Assembly: GCF_905187505.1 (NCBI RefSeq) | Contig: NZ_CAJJIC010000027.1 | Coordinates: 1-24,581 of the forward strand | Direction of reading: 5' to 3' | DNA from: an uncultured Mailhella sp. | GTDB lineage: Bacteria; Desulfobacterota; Desulfovibrionia; Desulfovibrionales; Desulfovibrionaceae | DNA length: 24,581 bases | Shown: piece by piece, positions 6,377-13,539 of the stretch | How the letters are laid out: every line of letters begins with the position of its first letter | How positions within the stretch are numbered: position 1 is the stretch's first letter | The notes under the pieces: generated by a model | What the model was told of the DNA's origin: nothing | What the model saw: the letters and a program-made list of their open reading frames with translations, nothing else | Databases searched by the model: none | Position numbers and translations under genes: made by a program

Positions 6377-7525
6377 ATGCAGGCACGGGAAATTGTGCAG
6401 AGGCTCGCCGAAAAGGCGGACATACGCATCAACGGCGACAGACCGTGGGACATTCAGGTGCACAACGACGACTTGTACGCGCGCGTGCTCAGGCAGGGGA
6501 CGCTGGGACTCGGCGAGGCCTACATGGACGGATGGTGGGACTGCGAGGCCATGGATGCCATGTTCTGCCGGGCGCTCCGGGCGCGCATAGAGCAGGCTTT
6601 TACCCGCAATGTGCCCTTCTGGCTGACGGAGGCGGCACAGGCGATGTTCAATCTTCAGAGCCGCGCCCGTGCCTTCATGGTGGCGCGTGCCCATTATGAC
6701 ACCGATCCTGCGCTTTTTCGGACCATGCTGGGGCCGACCATGCAGTACAGCTGCGCCCGCTGGGAGGGCGTGGACGCCGTGGGGGAGGCGGGACTTGACG
6801 CGGCGCAGGAACAGAAGATGGAAATGATATGCCGCAAGCTGGCGCTGGAACCGGGCATGACGGTGCTCGACATAGGCTGCGGCTGGGGCACGCTTGCGCT
6901 GCACATGGCAGAGGAGCACGGCGTGCAGGTGACGGGCATCACCGTTTCGCGCGAACAGCTCGCCTTTGCGCAGGACAAGGCCGCCTCTTCAGGTGCGGAC
7001 GTGGAATACCGTCTCATGGATTACCGCAGCCTGCGCGGTGAGTGGGACAGGGTTGTCTCCGTAGGGATGTTTGAGCACGTGGGCAGGCGCAATTATCGGG
7101 AATTCATGGACATTGCCAGAAACTGCCTGAAGGCCGGGGGACTTTTCCTTCTGCACAGCATAGGCAGCAACGGAGCCTTCGGCGTGGGAGCCGGGGCGGA
7201 TCCGTGGCTTACGCACTACATTTTTCCCAACGGCGTGCTTCCGTCGCCGTCCACGCTTGTGGATGCGCTGGAGAGGGATTTCATTCTGGAGGACTGGCAG
7301 AACTTCGGCGTGGATTACGACAAGACGCTCATGGCGTGGCATGAGAACTTTGAGCTCGGCCTTCGTGACGGGGCCTTCTCCTGCACGGAGCGGCAGCACA
7401 GAATGTATCAGTATTATCTTCTGTCCTGTGCGGGAGCGTTCCGGGCGCGGAGCATACAGCTCTGGCAGCTTGTGCTGAGCCCGGAAGGCATGCCCGGAGG
7501 GTATTGCCGCAGTACGCAGGGATGA
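6377..7525 (+). CDS. cfa: Cyclopropane-fatty-acyl-phospholipid synthase
   Basis: Cfa methylenates cis-unsaturated acyl chains of membrane phospholipids with S-adenosylmethionine to give cyclopropane fatty acids, usually in stationary phase or under acid stress. The product has 382 residues, the same as the E. coli enzyme. Visible motifs are the N-terminal lipid-binding region with GLGEAYMDGWW (44-54), YSCARW (124-129, compare YSCGYW), the SAM-binding VLDIGCGWG (163-171), and MFEHVG (231-236) carrying the active-site Glu-His pair. The C-terminal QLWQLVLSPEG is also typical. The ATG at 6377 has a clear GGAGA at 6366-6370. It forms a single-gene unit between the cat terminator and its own terminator at 7558-7603. 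Confidence 0.95.
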   Translation: MQAREIVQRLAEKADIRINGDRPWDIQVHNDDLYARVLRQGTLGLGEAYMDGWWDCEAMDAMFCRALRARIEQAFTRNVPFWLTEAAQAMFNLQSRARAFMVARAHYDTDPALFRTMLGPTMQYSCARWEGVDAVGEAGLDAAQEQKMEMICRKLALEPGMTVLDIGCGWGTLALHMAEEHGVQVTGITVSREQLAFAQDKAASSGADVEYRLMDYRSLRGEWDRVVSVGMFEHVGRRNYREFMDIARNCLKAGGLFLLHSIGSNGAFGVGAGADPWLTHYIFPNGVLPSPSTLVDALERDFILEDWQNFGVDYDKTLMAWHENFELGLRDGAFSCTERQHRMYQYYLLSCAGAFRARSIQLWQLVLSPEGMPGGYCRSTQG

Positions 7526-7557
7526 TCGGACGAACCGGAGTCCTGCGTCGGCAGAGG

Positions 7558-7603
7558 GGCGTCTTGTCCGTAACATGGCCGGACAGGGCGCCTTCGTGTT
7601 TTT
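7558..7603 (+). terminator. Intrinsic terminator of cfa
   Basis: Bases 7558-7570 pair along 13 positions (two G-U) with 7580-7592 around a 9-base loop, and TTTTT follows at 7599-7603 after six bases. It lies between the convergent cfa and yjbQ genes. There is no T-run on the opposite side, so it acts mainly on the plus strand. Confidence 0.75.
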
Positions 7604-7654
7604 AAAGGAAGGAGAGGCCTTGATGCGTCGCACGCAGGTCCGGCCGTAGAATGC

Positions 7655-8050
7655 TCAGGCGGAAAGCCATTTCAGCCAGAGCTCGCGGCGGCGGGGCCCG
7701 TCGCCTTCAAACAGCCATACGGCCTGCCATGTTCCGAGCAGAAGACGTCCGTCTTCCACGATGAGGCTGACCGACGAACCGAACAGACTGGCCTTGACGT
7801 GGGCGTCGGCATTGCCTTCCGCATGCCGGAAGCCGTAATGCTGCGGAACCTGTTCATGAAGAAAGCGCGTCATGTCGAAGGCGACGTCCGGGTCGAAGCC
7901 CTCGTTGACGGTGAGACCGCAGGTGGTATGCGGGCAGAAGACGACCAGAACGCCGTCCTTCCAGTCCCGGTCTTCCACAGCCCGGCGCAGGGCGTCGGTG
8001 ACGCTCAGCATCTCTTCCCGGGTGCGGGTGGAAAACGTGAGCTTTTCCAT
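7655..8050 (-). CDS. yjbQ: YjbQ (UPF0047) family protein
   Basis: YjbQ proteins are small trimeric cytoplasmic proteins. Some have weak thiamine-phosphate synthase activity when overexpressed, but their main role is unsettled. The 131-residue product has the family signatures: HTTCGLTVNEGFDP (about residues 42-55), DMTRFL, the N-A-D-A-H-V-K-A-S-L-F-G segment (about 80-91), and GTWQAVWLFEGDGPRRREL near the end. Two starts are possible. The ATG at 8056 makes an ATGA overlap with the fur stop. The ATG at 8050 has AGG seven bases upstream and gives the family-like N-terminus MEKLTFSTRT, so I chose it. Either way translation is coupled to fur, and the two form one operon behind the fur promoter. 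Confidence 0.92.
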   Translation of the reverse strand: MEKLTFSTRTREEMLSVTDALRRAVEDRDWKDGVLVVFCPHTTCGLTVNEGFDPDVAFDMTRFLHEQVPQHYGFRHAEGNADAHVKASLFGSSVSLIVEDGRLLLGTWQAVWLFEGDGPRRRELWLKWLSA

Positions 8051-8052
8051 GG

Positions 8053-8496
8053 TCATGCCTTTTTCCGGCAGTCGGCGCACACGCCGTAGAGCACCATATG
8101 ATGAGAGGTGGGAATGAAGTCGTGCACGCGGCAGACCTTGTTCTGAAGCTCTTCTATGGCGTCGTTGACGAACTCGATCTTTCTGCCGCATTTTTCGCAT
8201 ACAAGATGGTCGTGATGATGCATTCCCACAGGTTCGTAGCGCACCATGCCTTCCTCGAAGTTCACGGCGGAGGCGAGACCGGCCTCACAGAGCAGCTTGA
8301 GGGTGCGGTATACCGTGACCTGACCGATGCTGTTGTCCTGGCTTCGCACCAGAAGAAAGAGCTCTTCCATGGACACATGATCGTTGGCGTGCAGAAAGGC
8401 TTCCAGTATCTTCAGCCGCTGCGGCGTGACGCGCAGACCTTTTTGCTTGAGATAGTCGGAGAACTTGTGTTGCATTTCTGCAAAATGTTTTTCCAT
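8053..8496 (-). CDS. fur: Fur-family metal-dependent regulator
   Basis: Fur-family dimers bind metal and block promoters of metal-uptake or peroxide-stress genes. The 147-residue product has an N-terminal winged helix with the recognition helix around residues 57-70 (QVTVYRTLKLL). The metal-binding HHHDHLVCEKCGRKIEF follows (93-109: His93-His97, Cys100, Cys103), then His132/His133 and a C-terminal CADC (Cys140, Cys143), the structural-zinc cysteines common in the family. Start 8496 has AAAGGA at 8503-8508 on the complementary strand. Sequence alone does not separate Fur from PerR or Zur subtypes; Fur is the default. It is first in an operon with yjbQ. Confidence 0.92.
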   Translation of the reverse strand: MEKHFAEMQHKFSDYLKQKGLRVTPQRLKILEAFLHANDHVSMEELFLLVRSQDNSIGQVTVYRTLKLLCEAGLASAVNFEEGMVRYEPVGMHHHDHLVCEKCGRKIEFVNDAIEELQNKVCRVHDFIPTSHHMVLYGVCADCRKKA

Positions 8497-8527
8497 AGCA
8501 GATCCTTTGCGGGTGTGGAGTTTCCCA

Positions 8528-8556
8528 TAGATACGCGCTTAAATGGTTCCGGTCAA
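8528..8556 (-). promoter_or_regulatory. Sigma-70-type promoter of fur-yjbQ
   Basis: On the minus strand TTGACC (8551-8556) and TATCTA (8528-8533) are separated by exactly 17 bases, about 30 bases upstream of the fur start. This is one of the best promoter matches in the window. Confidence 0.65.
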
Positions 8557-8614
8557 CGGAGCCTCCTGCCCGCAGGACAGGGGACGCGCCGGGCTTGCGG
8601 AGGAAGCGCCGGAC

Positions 8615-9598
8615 CTAGCGCAGGCCGTTTCTTGTTCTGTCGTCAAGAACGCGCAGCCATACGGCCTCGGGAGCAAACATGACGGAGCCGTGAACGTCCG
8701 TGAGCCACAGCGCGCCCCAGTCCCCGCCGGGCGCGAAGTTCAGCGTGCAGCCGTTGGCAAAGCGCAGGCAGAGCTGTTCCCGTTCCTGCCCTTCATTCCA
8801 GATGCGGCTGGAGGCGACGTCGACGAGACGCTGGCCGATGACGGAGGAGAACACGGCGCTGAGGTCGCGCGGATACACGGCGTCCGCCTCGAGCACGCTG
8901 TCGGGAAGCCTGCCGTCCATCATGCGCAGGCTCCCGCCGCCGTGAAAGCCGAGTTCCACCCGGACGGCGCCGAAGTCCAGGGCAAAGGGCTCGTCGCCGG
9001 ATACGTACACTTCACGCCAGCCGTGCACCTGGGCGTTCGGTTCGCCTATGGAGTAAAGCCGGTTCAGCGAGCGCACGCGTCTGAGCGAGGCGCCGATGAG
9101 TCGGGCGTTGCGGAAGGCCTGTCGCAGTTCGCCGCCTTCTTCGTGTGCTCCGGCGTCGGCTCCGGAGATGCCTGTCTCTTCTCGGGAATGCTGTTCGGGA
9201 CGTTCGTCCTCTGCAGGACGTGCTTCTTCGGCAGAATCTTCCTTCTCGGCTCTTTCGGGATCCGTTTCCTCATCCATGCCGAGAGCATCGTCCGATCGGG
9301 CGTCTTCGCTCATGTCCGTCGTCGCGGATGTCCGTTCTTCGTCCGCGGTGAAGAACGTCCTTTCCTGAGAGGATTCACGGGGGGCGTCTTCTTCCGGCTC
9401 AGGGGAGGGGGTCGGTGATGACGCGGGGCGGTGCCCCGGAGCCGGCATCGTGAGCCGGGGAGTGAAGGGAAGTCCGTGCTCTCTCAGAGACTGCCGCAGA
9501 AAAAGCTGTACGGCAGTGGGCAGATCCAGTCCCAGTTCGCGAAAAAGAGCGTCGGCCTTGGCGGCCAGTTCAGAGTCGATGGGCAATATTTCAGGCAT
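8615..9598 (-). CDS. Fusion protein with RelB/DinJ-like N-terminus and unknown C-terminal domain
   Basis: This 327-residue protein has three parts. Residues 1-48 resemble the RelB/DinJ antitoxin ribbon-helix-helix: PIDSELAAKADALFRELGL, then a TAVQLFLRQSLREHGLPF segment, a close match to the family pattern. Residues about 52-155 are a low-complexity, strongly acidic linker rich in Glu, Asp, Ser, Pro and Ala. Residues about 160-320 form a separate domain with beta-rich segments (VHGWREVYVSG, FALDFGAVRVELGF, LCLRFANGCTLNF, GALWLTDVHG) that I do not recognise. RelB/DinJ antitoxins are usually about 80-100 residues and sit beside a YafQ/RelE toxin; no toxin gene is adjacent. The start at 9598 has only a weak GAGA before it. 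It may be a DNA-binding regulator using an antitoxin fold. Confidence 0.75.
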   Translation of the reverse strand: MPEILPIDSELAAKADALFRELGLDLPTAVQLFLRQSLREHGLPFTPRLTMPAPGHRPASSPTPSPEPEEDAPRESSQERTFFTADEERTSATTDMSEDARSDDALGMDEETDPERAEKEDSAEEARPAEDERPEQHSREETGISGADAGAHEEGGELRQAFRNARLIGASLRRVRSLNRLYSIGEPNAQVHGWREVYVSGDEPFALDFGAVRVELGFHGGGSLRMMDGRLPDSVLEADAVYPRDLSAVFSSVIGQRLVDVASSRIWNEGQEREQLCLRFANGCTLNFAPGGDWGALWLTDVHGSVMFAPEAVWLRVLDDRTRNGLR

Positions 9599-9622
9599 GA
9601 GACATCTCGTGGTTCAGGTTGA

Positions 9623-9638
9623 CTTCCCGTGGGGGAAG
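9623..9638 (-). repeat. Small hairpin in the leader of the RelB-like fusion gene
   Basis: CTTCCC (9623-9628) and GGGAAG (9633-9638) form a 6-bp stem with a 4-base loop, 25 bases before the minus-strand start. It would lie in the 5' leader predicted from the promoter at 9646-9674. Confidence 0.3.
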
Positions 9639-9645
9639 CGTTGTC

Positions 9646-9674
9646 ATTATTGCCTTGCCGGGCGCTGAAATCAA
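9646..9674 (-). promoter_or_regulatory. Candidate promoter of the RelB-like fusion gene
   Basis: On the minus strand TTGATT (9669-9674) and AATAAT (9646-9651) are 17 bases apart, placing the transcript start about 40 bases before the coding start. Confidence 0.45.
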
Positions 9675-9678
9675 GCGC

Positions 9679-9707
9679 TTGCCGCATCGGCGGGCTTTTC
9701 CTATGCT
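9679..9707 (+). promoter_or_regulatory. Candidate promoter of the YspA-like gene
   Basis: TTGCCG (9679-9684) and TATGCT (9702-9707) are 17 bases apart, about 60 bases upstream of the start at 9768. It is back-to-back with the promoter of the divergent fusion gene. Confidence 0.45.
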
Positions 9708-9767
9708 GAGTTCGGGCCGGATCGCATGCCGAAGGACCGGCCGTGTTGAAGCATCGGCGGAGTGAAC

Positions 9768-10136
9768 ATGAAACTGGCGGTTGTGGGCTCCCGTAATTTT
9801 GACGACTATGCGTGGATGGAGCGATGTCTGTTCTCCGTGGTGCGCGCGGAGGATCTTGAGGCCGTCGTTTCCGGAGGCGCCCGTGGCGCTGACGCTCTGG
9901 CGGAGCAGTTTGCCGCCGCTCACGGGATTCCGCTTGTTGTGGTTCCCGCCGACTGGAGGAAGTTCGGCAGAAGCGCCGGTCCCGTGCGCAACGCGGAGAT
10001 CGTGCGGCTTGCCGACGTTGTGGTCGCGTTCTGGGACGGCAGTTCCCGAGGCACGCGCGACACTCTCGCCCGTGCCCGCCGCGAGGGCAGGCGCGTGGTC
10101 ATTTTTCCCTGCACTCCCGACGAGGGAACGCTCTGA
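9768..10136 (+). CDS. YspA/DUF2493-like SLOG-domain protein
   Basis: This 122-residue protein is a single Rossmann-like SLOG domain of the DUF2493/YspA type. Visible signatures are VVGSRNF near the start (5-11), VSGGARGAD (34-42), a PADWRKFGRSAGPVRN segment (60-75) and AFWDG followed by SRGT (87-96). SLOG proteins bind nucleotides or nucleotide-derived ligands, and some function in stress signalling or defence; the role of this subfamily is not established. The ATG at 9768 has GGAG five bases upstream. A GTG at 9762 is in frame but overlaps that SD. It is convergent with the large helicase gene, with only eight bases between the stops and no visible terminator. Confidence 0.88.
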   Translation: MKLAVVGSRNFDDYAWMERCLFSVVRAEDLEAVVSGGARGADALAEQFAAAHGIPLVVVPADWRKFGRSAGPVRNAEIVRLADVVVAFWDGSSRGTRDTLARARREGRRVVIFPCTPDEGTL

Positions 10137-10144
10137 GGACGGCA

Positions 10145-13100
10145 TTACGGCTCTTCTTTGACGGGCAGTTCTTCCGAGAGCACGTCGAAGAAGGGATGTC
10201 GTCTCCAGTCGCGCCAGTTGCCTATGACGTAGATGAGCGAGCGGGCGCGGGTGAGCGCCACGTTCAGGATGTTCGGCGTGCGTGAGGCCCACTGACGGCT
10301 TCCCCAGCCGGCCTGGCCGGGCGTGGAGCCGAGCACGAGAAAGACGATGTCCGCTTCCCTGCCCTGGAAGGTGTGTATGGTGCCGCAGCGCACGCTCTCT
10401 TCGGAAACGCGCATGGCACGCAGAAGCGTACGGCAGTGCCGGGCCACCTTGCGGAAGGGAGAGATGACGAACACCGAGGCTGCCCGGCGTGTTCCCTGAT
10501 GTTCCACTTCGGGCCATTCTTCCAGAAAGCGCAGAAGGAGCCTTCTCAGGCAGGCAAGCTCCTCTTCCACGAGCTGCGTGTCCGCATGCTGTCCGTTCAC
10601 GTGGAACCAGCAGCTCTCTGCAAGAGGCGAGCGCACGAGGGGAAAGGTCTTTCGCGCCTGCACCATCTGATTGTCGTAGGCTATGCGGTTGGCCGTGCTG
10701 AACATGGGTTCGGCACAGCGGTAATGCGCGCGCAGAGGATAGCCCGTCCACACTCTTCGTCCTGCGCTTTCCATCCAGGTGCCGAGAAGGGCGCTTCTGT
10801 CGGCCAGGGTCTGGGCCGACTGCGTTGCCGGAGACCAGTCCTCAAGCCTGACAGTTCCCTTTTCCTGTCTTGCGCGCAGCGTGTCCAGAAGCGGGCCGGG
10901 CTGAGGCACCACGGGCTCTATCTGCTGAGGGTCTCCGATCACGGCCGCTCTTGCCGCACGCCAGAGCGCTCCTGCCGCACTCTGCGGCGTGGCCTGCCCT
11001 GCCTCGTCCAGAAGAACCCAGTCGAGCGAACCCTGTCCCATGCCGGAAAAAAGACGGCTGAACGAAGCCAGCGTGGAGGATACCACCGGTACCACAAAGA
11101 AAAGCGCGTTCCAGATGTCGGCAATGTCCGCGTCCTCCACGGGAGCGCCGCGAAGATGACGCGTGACGACGCCGATGTCGGCGGCAAACTCCCGCGCACA
11201 GGACTTGATGGTCCACTCATGCAGGCGGAGCGCCAGAAGAAAGAGCCGGGAACGCAGCATTTCCAGCCTCTCGTCGTTCCACACGCTTTTGATCTGCCAC
11301 GAGTCATCCTTCCAGAACTCACGGCAGGGAACGCGCAGCGCTTCGACATCGTCTTTTCGGTCGCGCTCTTCCGCCTGCACCCTGCGGGCAAGCTCTTCCA
11401 GGGCTTCCAGCCTTTCGGCCAGTTCCAGAGCGGCCCGGTTTTCCTCCCCGGCAGCGGCGCGCAGGTGACGGCTTTCTTCCATGAGCGACATGAAGCGCCC
11501 GAGAAGGGGGCTTTCCTCGCGTCGATGAGTCGGAGAGAGGCTGTTTTCTGCCCGGCGGGCCAGCTCCTTCCGGTACCGGTCAAGCTCGGCCTCCGCGGCG
11601 ATGAAGTCCTGTCTGGCCCGCTGCCACTCGCGGCGGGCGTCCTGCTTGGCTTCGTAGCTGCGATACCTGTCGAGAACCTCCTTCATGCCGGGCAGCACGA
11701 TCTTTTTTTCCTGGTCGCGGAAGCCCCAGAAAAAGGCGCGGGCGAACTGTTCGCAGTTCCATGCGGAACCGAGCACGGCGGAAACAAGCCCCCAGGCGGG
11801 ACGAGGCGGCTCGTCGCTGTCGGAGGGATGAAAGGCCGCGTTGACGGCAAAGGCCACTTCGGGAAAATAGCCGGCTTCGGGAAAGGTGTCTTTGCACACG
11901 GCCTCTTCCGAAGGCAGGTACTTCGTGATGTTTTCCACGGCGGCGTTGTTGCTGCTTGCCACCACCATGCCCGTGCCGCGCATGAGGTCGTGACGCAGGG
12001 AATAGAATTCGCCGGAGGAATTGATGAAGACTTCGAAGGGCTGCTTCAGGGCGGCGATTCTCCGTGCTCTCTGCACCACAAGATCCGCCGCCACGTCGCA
12101 AAGAAGTCTTGTCTTGCCCGTGCCCGGAGGCCCGTTCACGGCTGTGAGTTCTCCGTGCAGAATCTCCGTGACCGCCGCAAGCTGCGCCGGAAGAAGGTGC
12201 TGTGAGGGAGCATGGGGCCAGCGTCCCGAGGGCAGACGCTCGAGAGAGAGGGCCTTTTCCCGGGCAAGACGGCTTTCCTCGCCGTGACCGAGCACGTCGC
12301 AGCGTCCGGCGTTCTTTGGGGCGCCTTCCAGATAGCGGGCAAACACGCCGCGAAATCCTGTTTTTGAGAGCTGAAGAAGACGGTCGAGGTCGGAGAGATA
12401 AAAGGAGTTCAGAAGGTCGTTCTGCACGTCGTCGATGCGCCGTCCCCTGGGATCGGGACGGAAGTACACGGAACGCATCACGATGCGAGCCTCTTCGTCC
12501 TTCACCTGCATCATGTTGAAAAGGCGTTCGATTTCCTCCTGTATCCACGGGCCGCGGAAAGGTTCGTCGAGGGCGCTTCTGCGCCGGTCGAAGTCGGACT
12601 GCATTTTCAGCATGTCGAGGGAAAGCTGATCCAGACTTTTGCCCGCAAGGCAGCGTGCAAGGCCGGGCACGAAGGAGGAGGGAACATAGCTTTCCGGCAC
12701 GGGCATGCCAGCCATGTCCAGCACCACGGCGGCAAGGCATCCCTCGCCGAGTCCCGGTTCCTCCGGGCATTCGGGACGGCTTCCCGTCTTTTCCAGAATG
12801 AGATCGGAAATGTGCTGCCGCGGCATGACGCCCAGATAAACGATGTGCCATGCCGCAGAAAAGCCCGAAGGCAGCGGCCTGAACCACGGCAGCTCGCCGT
12901 TCTCCACGTCGGGACCGGGTACGGAGCAAAGCTCGTCCCGGGGCGTGGCGGAGTCCCTTTTGGCGCTCCAGGCGGGAAGAGATGCCGAAACGGTTTCCCA
13001 GCGCCGTGCCGTCGTGACGGGCGGACGTGAGGAACGCGGAACTTCAGGTATGAGAAAGACCTCCGCGTCGCGCCAGAAGCCGAGTATGGCCGCATTGCGC

Positions 13101-13537
13101 CGTCGAAGGGCGTCCTCTTCGGCCTTCTTTCCGGCGTCTGCGGCAAGAGCGGCGGCCTTCTCCGCCTTTTCCAGCGAGGGGTCGGAAGAAGGAGGCTGCT
13201 GCATCATGGCAAGCGCCTGCGCGACGAGGTCCGTCTTCTTTCCGTCCGACGGGGCGGATGCTCTTTTTTCTCCGTTCGTGCCGACATCTTTCCCCTTAGG
13301 ACGGGCGGATGCGGGGGAAGACGCCGCCTTTTTTGATGCGGCGGCTTTTTTCTGCACGGCCGAAGGTTCGGGGCATTCTCCGGTGTCGGCCATGGCAAGA
13401 AAGGACGCCGCCATCCTGCGCACGCCGTGATGCCTGAACTGCACCATCACCTTGCCTTCCGTGACGGCCAGCACCTCCCCCTCGCCCCACTGCGGCATGG
13501 AAGGGTTGAGGACCCTGTCACCTGCATGAAATTCCAT
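10145..13537 (-). CDS. Large UPF1-like SF1 helicase with N-terminal DUF3553-like domain
   Basis: This 1130-residue protein is a superfamily 1 helicase of the AAA_11/AAA_12 (UPF1-like) type. Residues 4-45 (GDRVLNPSMPQWGEGEVL, then VMVQFRHHGVRRM) look like a DUF3553 domain. A Lys/Ala-rich linker follows (about 60-145). Helicase motifs are Walker A GPPGTGKT (469-476), DEAGQATPQ (about 840), GDPQQIEPV, TIHTFQGREAD (about 1050), and NVALTRAR (about 1090). A helical, probably coiled-coil insertion lies at about 632-731. The start at 13537 follows the hrpB stop by two bases and has GAGGG upstream; the frame stays open further up to 13978, but that part overlaps hrpB. It likely unwinds RNA or DNA-RNA hybrids. 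Whether the substrate is RNA, R-loops or DNA ends cannot be seen. Confidence 0.88.
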   Translation of the reverse strand: MEFHAGDRVLNPSMPQWGEGEVLAVTEGKVMVQFRHHGVRRMAASFLAMADTGECPEPSAVQKKAAASKKAASSPASARPKGKDVGTNGEKRASAPSDGKKTDLVAQALAMMQQPPSSDPSLEKAEKAAALAADAGKKAEEDALRRRNAAILGFWRDAEVFLIPEVPRSSRPPVTTARRWETVSASLPAWSAKRDSATPRDELCSVPGPDVENGELPWFRPLPSGFSAAWHIVYLGVMPRQHISDLILEKTGSRPECPEEPGLGEGCLAAVVLDMAGMPVPESYVPSSFVPGLARCLAGKSLDQLSLDMLKMQSDFDRRRSALDEPFRGPWIQEEIERLFNMMQVKDEEARIVMRSVYFRPDPRGRRIDDVQNDLLNSFYLSDLDRLLQLSKTGFRGVFARYLEGAPKNAGRCDVLGHGEESRLAREKALSLERLPSGRWPHAPSQHLLPAQLAAVTEILHGELTAVNGPPGTGKTRLLCDVAADLVVQRARRIAALKQPFEVFINSSGEFYSLRHDLMRGTGMVVASSNNAAVENITKYLPSEEAVCKDTFPEAGYFPEVAFAVNAAFHPSDSDEPPRPAWGLVSAVLGSAWNCEQFARAFFWGFRDQEKKIVLPGMKEVLDRYRSYEAKQDARREWQRARQDFIAAEAELDRYRKELARRAENSLSPTHRREESPLLGRFMSLMEESRHLRAAAGEENRAALELAERLEALEELARRVQAEERDRKDDVEALRVPCREFWKDDSWQIKSVWNDERLEMLRSRLFLLALRLHEWTIKSCAREFAADIGVVTRHLRGAPVEDADIADIWNALFFVVPVVSSTLASFSRLFSGMGQGSLDWVLLDEAGQATPQSAAGALWRAARAAVIGDPQQIEPVVPQPGPLLDTLRARQEKGTVRLEDWSPATQSAQTLADRSALLGTWMESAGRRVWTGYPLRAHYRCAEPMFSTANRIAYDNQMVQARKTFPLVRSPLAESCWFHVNGQHADTQLVEEELACLRRLLLRFLEEWPEVEHQGTRRAASVFVISPFRKVARHCRTLLRAMRVSEESVRCGTIHTFQGREADIVFLVLGSTPGQAGWGSRQWASRTPNILNVALTRARSLIYVIGNWRDWRRHPFFDVLSEELPVKEEP

Positions 13538-13539
13538 TT

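Noticed and set aside
8615..9598. Complete type II toxin-antitoxin module
   Set aside because: Only the antitoxin-like N-terminus is present; the neighbours are fur and a SLOG gene, and no RelE/YafQ-type frame is seen.
10373..12205. 610-codon plus-strand frame opposite the large helicase
   Set aside because: The helicase strand carries all conserved motifs, and this frame has none.
9768..13537. SLOG gene plus helicase as an anti-phage defence pair
   Set aside because: The genes are convergent with separate promoters, there is no effector gene, and the helicase is coupled to hrpB instead.
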